64,000 nt of DNA from an uncultured Oscillospiraceae bacterium (GTDB lineage Bacteria; Bacillota; Clostridia; Oscillospirales; Oscillospiraceae). Positions 53,320-61,405 of the stretch are shown here, in pieces. Made by a program: the position numbers and the translations under genes. Position 1 is the first letter of the stretch. Each line of letters starts with the position of its first letter. The DNA is taken from the NCBI GenBank assembly GCA_934591815.1, contig CAKTPV010000002.1:62001-126000 (forward strand), written 5' to 3'. The notes under the pieces were generated by a model. The model made no database searches, was not told the origin of the DNA, and saw only the letters and a program-made list of their open reading frames with translations.

Positions 53320-54333
53320 ATGAAGAGGACCCGAACACTTCGCATCTGGGGAGGCTTTTGGCTGCTCCTCCTGCTTTTGTTTGTATTTATACTCTGGAAC
53401 ATATTCGCGGGAAGCGTCTCTCTTTCCGCGTCTGATATATGGCGGATCCTGCTGGGCGGCGATGTAGGCTTTACACAGAGCCAGATCATCGTAAAGATCC
53501 GTCTGCCCCGGCTTCTGTCGGCGCTGATTTTGGGTGGGGCGCTGTCCCTGTCCGGCTATCTGCTGCAAACCTTTTTCCACAACCCCATTGCCGGCCCCTT
53601 CGTGCTGGGTATCTCCTCCGGCGCAAAGATGACGGTATGCGTGGCCATGCTGGTGCTGCTGAGCCGGGGCAAGACCACCTCCTCCGCCATCCTCATCGCG
53701 GCGGCGTTCGTGGGTGCCATGGTGTCCATGGGCTTCGTACTGCTGATCTCTCAAAGGGTCAAGCGCATGAGCCTGCTGGTGGTCTGCGGCGTGATGATCG
53801 GCTACATCTGCTCGGCGCTGACGGATTTCCTCGTGACCTTTGCCGACGATTCCAGCATCGTGAACCTGCACAACTGGTCGCTGGGCTCCTTCTCCGGCAT
53901 GAGCTGGGAGAATGTAAAGACCATGGCCGGCGTCTGCGGCGTCACGCTGCTGCTGACCTTCCTGCTGTCCAAGCCCATCCGGGCGTACCAGCTGGGCGAG
54001 GTCTACGCCCAGAACATGGGCGTGCCGCTGCGGGCGTTCCGGACGGCGCTGATCCTGCTGTCCAGCGTGCTGTCCGCCTGCGTCACGGCTTTTGCCGGCC
54101 CCATCTCCTTTGTGGGCATCGCCGTGCCGCATTTGATGAAATCCCTCTTTAAGTCGGCGGAGCCCCTCGTCATGATCCCGGCGTGCTTTCTGGGCGGCGG
54201 TGTGTTCTGCCTGTTCTGCGACCTCATCGCCCGTACCGCCTTCGCCCCCACGGAGGTGAGCATCAGCTCCGTCACGGCGGTGTTCGGCGCACCCATCGTC
54301 ATCTACATGATGATCCACAGAAAGGCGGCGTGA
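53320..54333 (+). CDS. FecCD/BtuC-family ABC transporter permease
   Basis: Inner-membrane channel subunit, 337 aa with about nine to ten helices. It has the family signatures VKIRLPRLLSALILGGALSL, LSGYLLQTFFHNPIAGPFVL, LGISSGAK and, towards the end, AGPISFVGIAVPHLMK, the coupling-helix region that contacts the ATPase. AAGGAGG precedes ATG 53320. Works as a dimer with the ATPase encoded next; vitamin B12-type substrate inferred from context. Confidence 0.93.
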   Translation: MKRTRTLRIWGGFWLLLLLLFVFILWNIFAGSVSLSASDIWRILLGGDVGFTQSQIIVKIRLPRLLSALILGGALSLSGYLLQTFFHNPIAGPFVLGISSGAKMTVCVAMLVLLSRGKTTSSAILIAAAFVGAMVSMGFVLLISQRVKRMSLLVVCGVMIGYICSALTDFLVTFADDSSIVNLHNWSLGSFSGMSWENVKTMAGVCGVTLLLTFLLSKPIRAYQLGEVYAQNMGVPLRAFRTALILLSSVLSACVTAFAGPISFVGIAVPHLMKSLFKSAEPLVMIPACFLGGGVFCLFCDLIARTAFAPTEVSISSVTAVFGAPIVIYMMIHRKAA

Positions 54334-54335
54334 GT

Positions 54336-55106
54336 ATGGCAGCATATCTGGAGACAAAAGACCTGTCCGTGGGCTACCACGGCAAGCCGCTCATCGAAGA
54401 TGTCGCCCTCCATGTGCAGCGGGGCAAGATCGTGACGCTCATCGGCCCCAACGGGTCGGGAAAATCCACTATATTGAAAACCATTATCGGCCAGCTCTCC
54501 AAGGTGTCCGGCACGGTATTTCTGGACGGCAAGGCCATGGAGAATCGCAGCCGAAACGAGATCGCCCGGCGCATGGCCATTTTGATGACGGCCCGGATGG
54601 AGCCGGAGCTGATGACCTGCCGGGATGTGGTGAGCAGCGGCCGCTACCCCTATACGGGGCGGCTGGGCATTTTGCAGCCGGAGGATCAGGCTATCGTGGA
54701 GCGCTCTCTGGAGCAGGTAGGCGGCATGGCGTTTGCCGACCGCCCCTTCTCCGCCATCAGTGATGGGCAGCGCCAGCGCATCCTCTTGGCGCGGGCGCTG
54801 TGTCAGGAGCCGGAGATCATCGTGCTGGACGAGCCCACCAGCTTTCTGGACATCCGCTACAAGCTGGAGCTTTTGACGGTGCTCAAGCGCATGGTGCGGG
54901 AGAATGATCTGGCGGTGCTGCTGTCGCTCCACGAGCTGGAGCTGGCGGAGCGCATCTCCGACACCGTGGTGTGCGTGGCGGGCGACCGGATCGACCGCAT
55001 CGGCCCGCCGGAGGAGATCTTTACGCGGGCGTATATCGCAAAGCTGTACCAGATGGAGCACGGGAAGTACGACCCCTGCTTCGATAGTCTGGAATTTGTG
55101 CCGTAA
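54336..55106 (+). CDS. ABC transporter ATP-binding protein, BtuD/FecE type
   Basis: ATPase of the importer, 256 aa. Walker A GPNGSGKST (37-45), Q-loop region LMTARMEPELMTC, signature ISDGQRQRILLARAL, Walker B IIVLDEPTS and switch His in LLSLHELELA. The signature reads SDGQ instead of SGGQ, a common variant in the FecE/BtuD group. Starts 2 bp after the permease stop; the ribosome-binding site is weak, so coupling is likely. Confidence 0.93.
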   Translation: MAAYLETKDLSVGYHGKPLIEDVALHVQRGKIVTLIGPNGSGKSTILKTIIGQLSKVSGTVFLDGKAMENRSRNEIARRMAILMTARMEPELMTCRDVVSSGRYPYTGRLGILQPEDQAIVERSLEQVGGMAFADRPFSAISDGQRQRILLARALCQEPEIIVLDEPTSFLDIRYKLELLTVLKRMVRENDLAVLLSLHELELAERISDTVVCVAGDRIDRIGPPEEIFTRAYIAKLYQMEHGKYDPCFDSLEFVP

Positions 55107-55117
55107 GGAGTACCGAC

Positions 55118-55804
55118 ATGAAAAAACAGGGTGTTTTTTACGCCGTCAGCGTGGGCCCCGGCGACCCGGAGCTGCTGACCCGGCAGGCCTGCCGGGTGCT
55201 GGAGGCGTGTGACGTTATAGCGGCTCCCCGGGTGAAGTCCGGGCGGATGCTGGCGCTGGACATCGCCGCCGGTGCCGTGGATATGCAGGGCAAGACCATC
55301 TTGCCGCTGGACTTCACCATGGCGCGTGACGAGGTGGTACGAAAGGACAGCTACCGCACGGCGGCAGCCGCTATCGAGGCGGTGCTGTCGGCGGGACGGG
55401 ACGTGGCCATGGTGAATCTGGGTGACGTATCCGTGTACGCCACGGCGTACTATATGCTGGAGCGCATCCGCGCTGACGGGTTTGAAACGGTGATGTGTCC
55501 CGGCGTCACCAGCTTCTGCGCCGTGGCGGCGCGGCTGGGGCGAAGCTTGACCCGCATGGAGGAGCCCCTCCACATCCTGCCGGGCAGTGCCGAGCTGGAC
55601 AGTGCGCTGGCGCTGCCGGGGACGAAGGTCATCATGAAATCCGGCAAGTCCATCCACGAGACGGCGGCGGCGCTGGAGCGCCGCGGTATGGCGGCAAACG
55701 CCGGGATGGTGGCGGACTGCGGGCTGGAAACAGAGCAGGTCTGCACCGACCTGCGGCAGTTGCCGGAGGAGGTCAGCTATTTTGCCACCATCGTGGCGGA
55801 TTGA
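55118..55804 (+). CDS. cbiL: Precorrin-2/cobalt-factor II C20-methyltransferase
   Basis: SAM-dependent tetrapyrrole methyltransferase, first methylation after the chelatase step. The N-terminal VSVGPGDPELLTRQA, central VNLGDVSVYATAYYMLERI and CPGVTSFCAVAARLGRSL identify CbiL/CobI. 228 aa. AAGGAG precedes ATG 55118, 11 bp after the ATPase gene; first of the corrin-ring genes in the operon. Confidence 0.94.
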   Translation: MKKQGVFYAVSVGPGDPELLTRQACRVLEACDVIAAPRVKSGRMLALDIAAGAVDMQGKTILPLDFTMARDEVVRKDSYRTAAAAIEAVLSAGRDVAMVNLGDVSVYATAYYMLERIRADGFETVMCPGVTSFCAVAARLGRSLTRMEEPLHILPGSAELDSALALPGTKVIMKSGKSIHETAAALERRGMAANAGMVADCGLETEQVCTDLRQLPEEVSYFATIVAD

Positions 55805-55813
55805 GAGGGCGCT

Positions 55814-57160
55814 ATGGAGCAAAAAGTCCCCCGGCTGGTGCTGGCCGGTACCAACAGCGGCTGCGGCAAGACCACCGTCACCTGCGCCGTTTTGCAGGCG
55901 CTGGTAGCGCGGGGTCTGCGGGTAGGGGCGGCGAAATGCGGCCCGGATTACATCGACCCCATGTTCCACAGCCGGGTCATCGGTGCGAAAAGCTCTAACC
56001 TCGACCCGTTCTTTTTTGACCGCGACACCATGCGCTACCTGCTGGCGCACAACAATCAGGATTGTGATATTGCGGTGATCGAGGGCGTCATGGGCTATTA
56101 TGACGGTCTGGGCCTCACCTCCACCCGCGCCAGTACCTACGAGGCGGCGCGGGCGACCGAAAGCCCCGTGGTGCTGGTGGTCAACGCCCGGGGCGCGGCG
56201 CTGTCGGTTCTGGCAGCGGTGCAGGGCTTTCTCCGCTTCGCGCCGGACAGCGGCATCCGGGGCGTCATCCTCAACGGGTGCAACGCCATGAGCTATGGCC
56301 CGCTGGCGCGGGAGCTGGAAAACCGTCTGGGCGTCCGCGCCTGCGGCTACCTGCCCCGTCTGCCGGCGTGCGCGCTGGAGAGCCGCCATTTGGGGCTCGT
56401 CACGGCGGACGAGGTAGCCGACCTGCAGGAGAAGCTGTGCAGGCTGGCGGCCGAGGCGGAAAAAACGCTGGACATAGCCGCCCTGCTGGAAATCGCGGCT
56501 GCCGCGCCGCCCCTTCGCTTTACGCCGCCGGTGCTGCCGGAGGCAGGCGCGCCGGTGCGTATCGGCGTGGCCCGGGACCGGGCGTTCTGCTTTTACTACG
56601 AGGACAGTCTCGACCTGCTGCGGCAGCTGGGCGCGGAGCTGATACCCTTCAGCCCACTGGCGGACGAACGGCTTCCCGACGGCGTACAGGGTCTGTATTT
56701 GGGCGGCGGTTATCCGGAGCTTTACGCGGCGCAGTTGGAGGAAAACCATGCCCTGCGCAGGCAAATTCGGGAGGCCGTACACGCGGGAATGCCCTGTATC
56801 GCCGAGTGCGGCGGCTTTATGTACCTTACAGCGTCCATCGCGGGCCACGCCATGGTAGGCGCGCTGCCCGGGGACTGCTTTGACACGGGGAGGCTGACCC
56901 GGTTCGGCTACATTACCGCCACGGCGCAGGAGGACAGCCTCCTGTGCCGCGCCGGGGAGCAGGTACCCATGCACGAATTTCACCACTGGGACACTCCCCA
57001 GCCCGGCGGCGCTTTTCTGGCGGAAAAGCCCTCCGGCAAGCAGTGGCGCTGTGCGTATGCCACGGACACGCTGTACGCGGGTTTCCCCCACTTCCATTTT
57101 TACGCCAAGCCCGTCATGGCACAGCGCTTTTTGGCGGCTTGCAGAAAGGAGACGCTATGA
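55814..57160 (+). CDS. cbiA: Cobyrinate a,c-diamide synthase
   Basis: Glutamine- and ATP-dependent amidation of the a and c side chains of cobyrinate. The N-terminal P-loop domain has GTNSGCGKTT (12-21) and KCGPDYIDPMFH. The C-terminal triad-type glutamine amidotransferase has GLYLGGGYPELYA and nucleophile Cys332 in IAECGGFMYL, and HFHFYA near the end carries the histidine. 448 aa is normal. Overlaps cbiC as ATGA. A late-pathway enzyme placed near the front of the operon. Confidence 0.95.
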   Translation: MEQKVPRLVLAGTNSGCGKTTVTCAVLQALVARGLRVGAAKCGPDYIDPMFHSRVIGAKSSNLDPFFFDRDTMRYLLAHNNQDCDIAVIEGVMGYYDGLGLTSTRASTYEAARATESPVVLVVNARGAALSVLAAVQGFLRFAPDSGIRGVILNGCNAMSYGPLARELENRLGVRACGYLPRLPACALESRHLGLVTADEVADLQEKLCRLAAEAEKTLDIAALLEIAAAAPPLRFTPPVLPEAGAPVRIGVARDRAFCFYYEDSLDLLRQLGAELIPFSPLADERLPDGVQGLYLGGGYPELYAAQLEENHALRRQIREAVHAGMPCIAECGGFMYLTASIAGHAMVGALPGDCFDTGRLTRFGYITATAQEDSLLCRAGEQVPMHEFHHWDTPQPGGAFLAEKPSGKQWRCAYATDTLYAGFPHFHFYAKPVMAQRFLAACRKETL

Positions 57161-57783
57161 CGGAACAGATGAAGCCTATGGATATCGAGAAGCGCAGCTT
57201 TGCCATCATCACCGAACTGCTGGGCGGCCGGCGGCTGGACCCGGAAAACGAGCTGGTCATCAAGCGGGTCATCCACACCACAGCGGATTTTGACTATGTG
57301 GACAATCTGGCCTTTTCCGACCACGCGGTGGAAAAGGGCATCGCCGCCCTGCGAGCGGGCTGTGACATCGTCACCGACACCCAGATGGCCAAGGCCGGGA
57401 TCAACAAGACCATCCTCGCCTCGCTGGGCGGGGAGGTACACTGCTTCATGTCGGACGCGGACGTGGCGGCGGAGGCCAAGGAGCGGGGCGTGACCCGCGC
57501 CTTCGTATCCATGGAGCGGGCGGCGGCACTGGAAAAGCCCTGCATTTTTGCCATCGGCAACGCCCCCACGGCGCTTTTCTCCTTAGAGGCGCTGATGGAG
57601 GCCGGCAAGCTCCATCCCGCCCTCATCATCGGCGTGCCGGTGGGCTTTGTGAACGTGGTGGAGAGCAAGGAGCGCATCATCGAGGCCGCTGCCGCGCCCT
57701 ATATCGTGGCCCGGGGCCGGAAGGGCGGCAGCAATGTGGCGGCGGCCATCTGCAACGCCATGCTCTACCAGATCAGGCGGTAA
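57157..57783 (+). CDS. cbiC: Cobalt-precorrin-8 methylmutase
   Basis: Moves the C11 methyl to C12 to give cobyrinate. 208 aa; VIKRVIHTTADFDY carries the catalytic His40. LRAGCDIVTDTQMAKAGINK and the C-terminal GRKGGSNVAAAICNAML are diagnostic. ATG 57157 overlaps the cbiA stop; the frame upstream to 56944 is inside cbiA and is rejected. Confidence 0.95.
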   Translation: MTEQMKPMDIEKRSFAIITELLGGRRLDPENELVIKRVIHTTADFDYVDNLAFSDHAVEKGIAALRAGCDIVTDTQMAKAGINKTILASLGGEVHCFMSDADVAAEAKERGVTRAFVSMERAAALEKPCIFAIGNAPTALFSLEALMEAGKLHPALIIGVPVGFVNVVESKERIIEAAAAPYIVARGRKGGSNVAAAICNAMLYQIRR

Positions 57784-57785
57784 CC

Positions 57786-58916
57786 ATGAAGGAATTTGTG
57801 ATGCGGGACGGGAAAAAGCTCCGTCTGGGCTACACCACCGGCTCCTGCGCGGCGGCGGCGGCCAAGGCTGCCGCGTGGATGCTGCTGCTGAGCGGCAGTA
57901 AGAAGGAGACCATCCGGCTGCTGACGCCCAAGGGTATGGAGCTGACGCTGGCGGTGGAGGACATCCACAGCTCCCCGGACTGCGTGCGCTGCGCCATTCG
58001 GAAGGACAGCGGCGACGACCCGGATATCACCCGCGACACCCTCGTTTACGCCGAGGTGCGGAAAACGGAGGACGCGGGCATTGTCATCGACGGCGGACAG
58101 GGTGTGGGCCGTGTGACCAAGCCGGGGCTTGACCAGCCGGTGGGCGCGGCGGCCATCAACTCCGTGCCCCGCCGGATGATCCGGGAAAATGTGGAGGAGG
58201 TCTGCGGTCTGCTGGGCTACACCGGCGGTCTGCGGGTGGTGATCTCCGTCCCGGAGGGGGAGGCGCTGGCGAAAAAGACCTTCAACCCCCGGCTGGGCAT
58301 CGAGGGCGGCATCTCCATCTTAGGCACCACGGGGATCGTGGAGCCCATGAGCGAGCAGGCGCTGGTGGACACCATTCATGTGGAGCTGCGGCAGCGCCGG
58401 GAGAGCGGTGCGGACTATGTGCTGCTGGCCCCCGGCAACTACGGCGCGGACTATATCAAGGACGCCATGGGCATCGACCCCGCCACGGCGGTGATGACCT
58501 CCAACTTCATCGGCGACGCGCTGGAGATGTGCCGGGAGCTGGGCTTTCGCGGGGCGCTGCTCATCGGGCACATCGGCAAGCTGGTGAAGCTGGCGGGCGG
58601 TATGTGGAACACCCACTCCCGCTACGGCGACTGCCGCACGGACATTCTGACGGCCTGTGCCGCCGCAGAGGGTCTGGGCGCGGCGGCAGCGGAGGAGCTG
58701 CTCTGCTGCGCCACCTGTGACGATGCCCTGCGGATCTTGCAGGAGCAAGGGCTTTACGAGGCGGTGCTGTACCGTCTGGCGGGACGCATCGACGCGATGC
58801 TGCCCTATAAATGCGGCGATATGGAGGCAGGCGCCATCCTGTTCTCCAAGGAATACGGCTATCTCTGTGAGACAAAGGACGCAGCGGCACTGCTGCGCCG
58901 GATAAAGGAGGACTGA
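57786..58916 (+). CDS. cbiD: Cobalt-precorrin-5B C1-methyltransferase
   Basis: CbiD is specific to the cobalt-early (anaerobic) route. 376 aa with the signature LRLGYTTGSCAAAAAKAA at the N-terminus, GGQGVGRVTKPGLDQPVG, PRLGIEGGISILGTTGIVEP and LIGHIGKLVKLAGGMWNTHS. 2 bp after cbiC. Its presence, with CbiG, shows that the operon encodes the oxygen-independent pathway. Confidence 0.96.
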   Translation: MKEFVMRDGKKLRLGYTTGSCAAAAAKAAAWMLLLSGSKKETIRLLTPKGMELTLAVEDIHSSPDCVRCAIRKDSGDDPDITRDTLVYAEVRKTEDAGIVIDGGQGVGRVTKPGLDQPVGAAAINSVPRRMIRENVEEVCGLLGYTGGLRVVISVPEGEALAKKTFNPRLGIEGGISILGTTGIVEPMSEQALVDTIHVELRQRRESGADYVLLAPGNYGADYIKDAMGIDPATAVMTSNFIGDALEMCRELGFRGALLIGHIGKLVKLAGGMWNTHSRYGDCRTDILTACAAAEGLGAAAAEELLCCATCDDALRILQEQGLYEAVLYRLAGRIDAMLPYKCGDMEAGAILFSKEYGYLCETKDAAALLRRIKED

Positions 58917-58918
58917 CA

Positions 58919-59674
58919 ATGGTACATTTTGTGGGAGCGGGCAGCGGCGCTGCCGACCTTATTACCGTCCGGGGCGCCAAGCTGCTGGGTGAGGCCGATG
59001 TGGTGATCTACGCAGGGTCTTTGGTGAATCCGGCGGTGCTGGGCTATACCAAGCCCGGCTGTGAGATCCACGACAGCGCCAAGCTGACGCTGGAGGAGGT
59101 CATCGCCCTCATCGAGAAGGCGGAGGCCGCCGGCAAGACCACCGTGCGCCTGCACACAGGGGATTCCAGCATTTACGGCGCGGTGCGGGAGCAGTTCGAC
59201 GAGCTGGAAAAACGCGGTATCGCCTACGATGTCTGCCCCGGCGTCAGCGCCTTCTGCGGCGCGGCGGCGGCTCTGCGGGCGGAGTACACCCTGCCCGATG
59301 TGAGCCAAACCGTCATCATCACCCGCGCTCCCGGCCGCACGCCGGTACCGGAGCGGGAGTCCATCCGCTCTCTGGCCGCCCATCAGGCCACCATGGTGCT
59401 GTTTCTCAGCACCTCGCTGACGGAGCATTTGCAAGCCGAGCTGCTGGCAGGTGGCTATGCCGCCGAGACGCCGGTGGCGGTGGTGTATAAGGCCACGTGG
59501 CCGGAGGAGAAGATCTTCCGCTGCACCGTGGGCACGCTCCACGAGACGGTGACGGGCAACGGCCTGACCAAGACCTCGCTGATCGTGGTGGGCAGCTGTC
59601 TGGGCGACAACTATCTCCGCTCCCTGCTGTACCACCCCGATTTTACAACGGAGTTCCGCAAGGGGGCGCAATGA
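58919..59674 (+). CDS. cbiF: Cobalt-precorrin-4 C11-methyltransferase
   Basis: SAM-dependent enzyme, 251 aa. VHFVGAGSGAADLITVRGAK, VVIYAGSLVNPAVL, LHTGDSSIYGAVREQFDEL and CPGVSAFCGAAAAL are the CbiF/CobM hallmarks. 2 bp after cbiD, behind AAAGGAGG, and overlapping cbiG as ATGA. Confidence 0.95.
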   Translation: MVHFVGAGSGAADLITVRGAKLLGEADVVIYAGSLVNPAVLGYTKPGCEIHDSAKLTLEEVIALIEKAEAAGKTTVRLHTGDSSIYGAVREQFDELEKRGIAYDVCPGVSAFCGAAAALRAEYTLPDVSQTVIITRAPGRTPVPERESIRSLAAHQATMVLFLSTSLTEHLQAELLAGGYAAETPVAVVYKATWPEEKIFRCTVGTLHETVTGNGLTKTSLIVVGSCLGDNYLRSLLYHPDFTTEFRKGAQ

Positions 59675-60681
59675 GAGCCGCCCTGTTTGCCTTCAGCCGG
59701 GGCGGCTGCGCCACGGCGCGGCGTGTGATGGCAGCGCTCCCGGAGGCAGCGTTCGTGTGCTACACCATGGAGCGGTTTCAGGAACCGGAGTTCCTGCCGC
59801 TGGACAAGGCGGTATACGGCGCGTGCTTTTCCGCCATGGACGCATTGATCTTCGTGGGGGCCTGCGGCATCGCCGTGCGGGAGATCGCCCCCTATGTGCA
59901 GAGCAAAAAGACCGACCCGGCGGTGCTGTGCATCGACGAGGCGGGGCGGTTTGTGATCCCCCTGCTCTCCGGCCATATCGGCGGCGCCAACGCGCTGGCG
60001 GCGGCGCTGGCGGAGAAGCTGGACGCCACGGCGGTGGTCACCACCGCCACCGACGTCCGGGGGAAGTTCGCCGTGGACGCATGGGCTGCCCGGCACGGCT
60101 GCGCCATCTCCGGCATGGGGCTTGCCAAGGCGGTGTCGGCGGCGATACTGGAGGGGGATATCCCCCTTTGCAGCCAGTTTCCCCTGCCCTCCCCCCTGCC
60201 GGAGGGTACGTTTGCCGGGAATACCGGCCCGCTGGGTATTTTCATCGGCTGGCGCACGAAATCGCCCTTTGCCCGCACCCTGCGGCTCATCCCGCGGGTA
60301 CTGCGGGTAGGCGTAGGCTGCCGCCGGGGCACCGCCGCCGAAACGGTGGAAAACGCGGTGCGGGCGGTGTTTGCAGAAAATGGTCTGGACACGGCAGCCA
60401 TTCGCGGCGTCTACTCTATCGACCTGAAGCAGGACGAGGCGGGTCTGCTGGACGCCTGCGAGAGAAACAACTGGCCGGTGCATTTTTACACGGCGCAGCA
60501 GCTGCGGGACGTGGCGGGTGACTTCACCCCCTCCGACTTTGTCCGCTCTGTCACCGGCGTGGACAACGTCTGCGAGCGGGCGGCGCTGCTGGACGCCGAG
60601 AAACTGATCGTACAAAAAACAGCGCGGGACGGCGTGACCGTCGCCGTTGCGGCGGAGCATTGGGAGGTGCGCTTTGGGTAA
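59671..60681 (+). CDS. cbiG: Cobalt-precorrin-5A hydrolase
   Basis: Opens the delta-lactone and removes the C20 two-carbon unit as acetaldehyde, an anaerobic-pathway step. 336 aa with an N-terminal domain (SRGGCATARRVM, FVGACGIAVREIAPYV, LLSGHIGGANALA) and a C-terminal domain (GVGCRRGTAAETVENAV, SIDLKQDEAGLLDAC). ATG 59671 overlaps the cbiF stop; upstream frame to 59497 is inside cbiF. Confidence 0.95.
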   Translation: MRAALFAFSRGGCATARRVMAALPEAAFVCYTMERFQEPEFLPLDKAVYGACFSAMDALIFVGACGIAVREIAPYVQSKKTDPAVLCIDEAGRFVIPLLSGHIGGANALAAALAEKLDATAVVTTATDVRGKFAVDAWAARHGCAISGMGLAKAVSAAILEGDIPLCSQFPLPSPLPEGTFAGNTGPLGIFIGWRTKSPFARTLRLIPRVLRVGVGCRRGTAAETVENAVRAVFAENGLDTAAIRGVYSIDLKQDEAGLLDACERNNWPVHFYTAQQLRDVAGDFTPSDFVRSVTGVDNVCERAALLDAEKLIVQKTARDGVTVAVAAEHWEVRFG

Positions 60682-61405
60682 GGTAATTGTAGTGGGCATC
60701 GGCCCCGGCGGATATGAGGATATGACCATCCGGGCGGACGAGGCTCTGCAGGCGTGCGACGCCATTGTGGGGTACCCCGTCTATGTGGATCTGGTGCGGG
60801 ACCGCTATCCCGGCAAGGAGTTCCACTCCACACCCATGACACGGGAGGCCGAGCGCTGCCGGCTGGTGCTGGAGCTGGCGCGCAGCGGCAAGACCGCCGC
60901 CATGGTCTGCTCCGGCGACAGCGGCATCTACGGCATGGCCGCGCTGGTCTATGAACTGCGGGGCGAATCGCAGGAGCCCGAGATCCAGGTGGTGCCGGGA
61001 TTGACGGCGGCGTGCAGCGGCGGAGCGGTGCTGGGTGCGCCGCTGACCCACGACTTCGCGGTCATCAGCCTCAGTGACCGTCTGACGCCGTGGGAGACCA
61101 TCGAAAAGCGCTTGGACTGCGCGGCGGCGGCGGATCTGACCATCGCCCTGTATAACCCGGCCAGCCACGGCAGACCGGATCATGTAAAGCGCGCCTGCGA
61201 CATTCTGCTGCGCCGTCTGCCGGAGGACAGACTCTGCGGCATCGTGCGCAACATCGGCCGCGACGGGCAGAGCCGCCGCATCCTGACGCTGACAGAGCTG
61301 CGGGAGGCGGAGGTGGATATGTTCTGCACCGTGTTTATCGGCAACAGCGCGGCAAAGACGGTGGCGGGACAGCTCATCACCCCCAGAGGATACCGAAATG
61401 TGTAA
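60674..61405 (+). CDS. cbiH: Cobalt-precorrin-3 C17-methyltransferase, TTG start
   Basis: Ring-contracting methyltransferase, 243 aa. VVGIGPGGYEDMTIRADEAL, VCSGDSGIYGMAALVYEL and YNPASHGRPDHVKRACDIL identify CbiH/CobJ. No ATG fits the family N-terminus. A TTG at 60674 has GGGAGG 6-7 nt upstream and gives the expected L/MGKVIVVGIG start, overlapping cbiG by 8 bp. An ATG at 60647 in the same frame would add nine residues without a ribosome-binding site. Confidence 0.92.
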   Translation: MGKVIVVGIGPGGYEDMTIRADEALQACDAIVGYPVYVDLVRDRYPGKEFHSTPMTREAERCRLVLELARSGKTAAMVCSGDSGIYGMAALVYELRGESQEPEIQVVPGLTAACSGGAVLGAPLTHDFAVISLSDRLTPWETIEKRLDCAAAADLTIALYNPASHGRPDHVKRACDILLRRLPEDRLCGIVRNIGRDGQSRRILTLTELREAEVDMFCTVFIGNSAAKTVAGQLITPRGYRNV

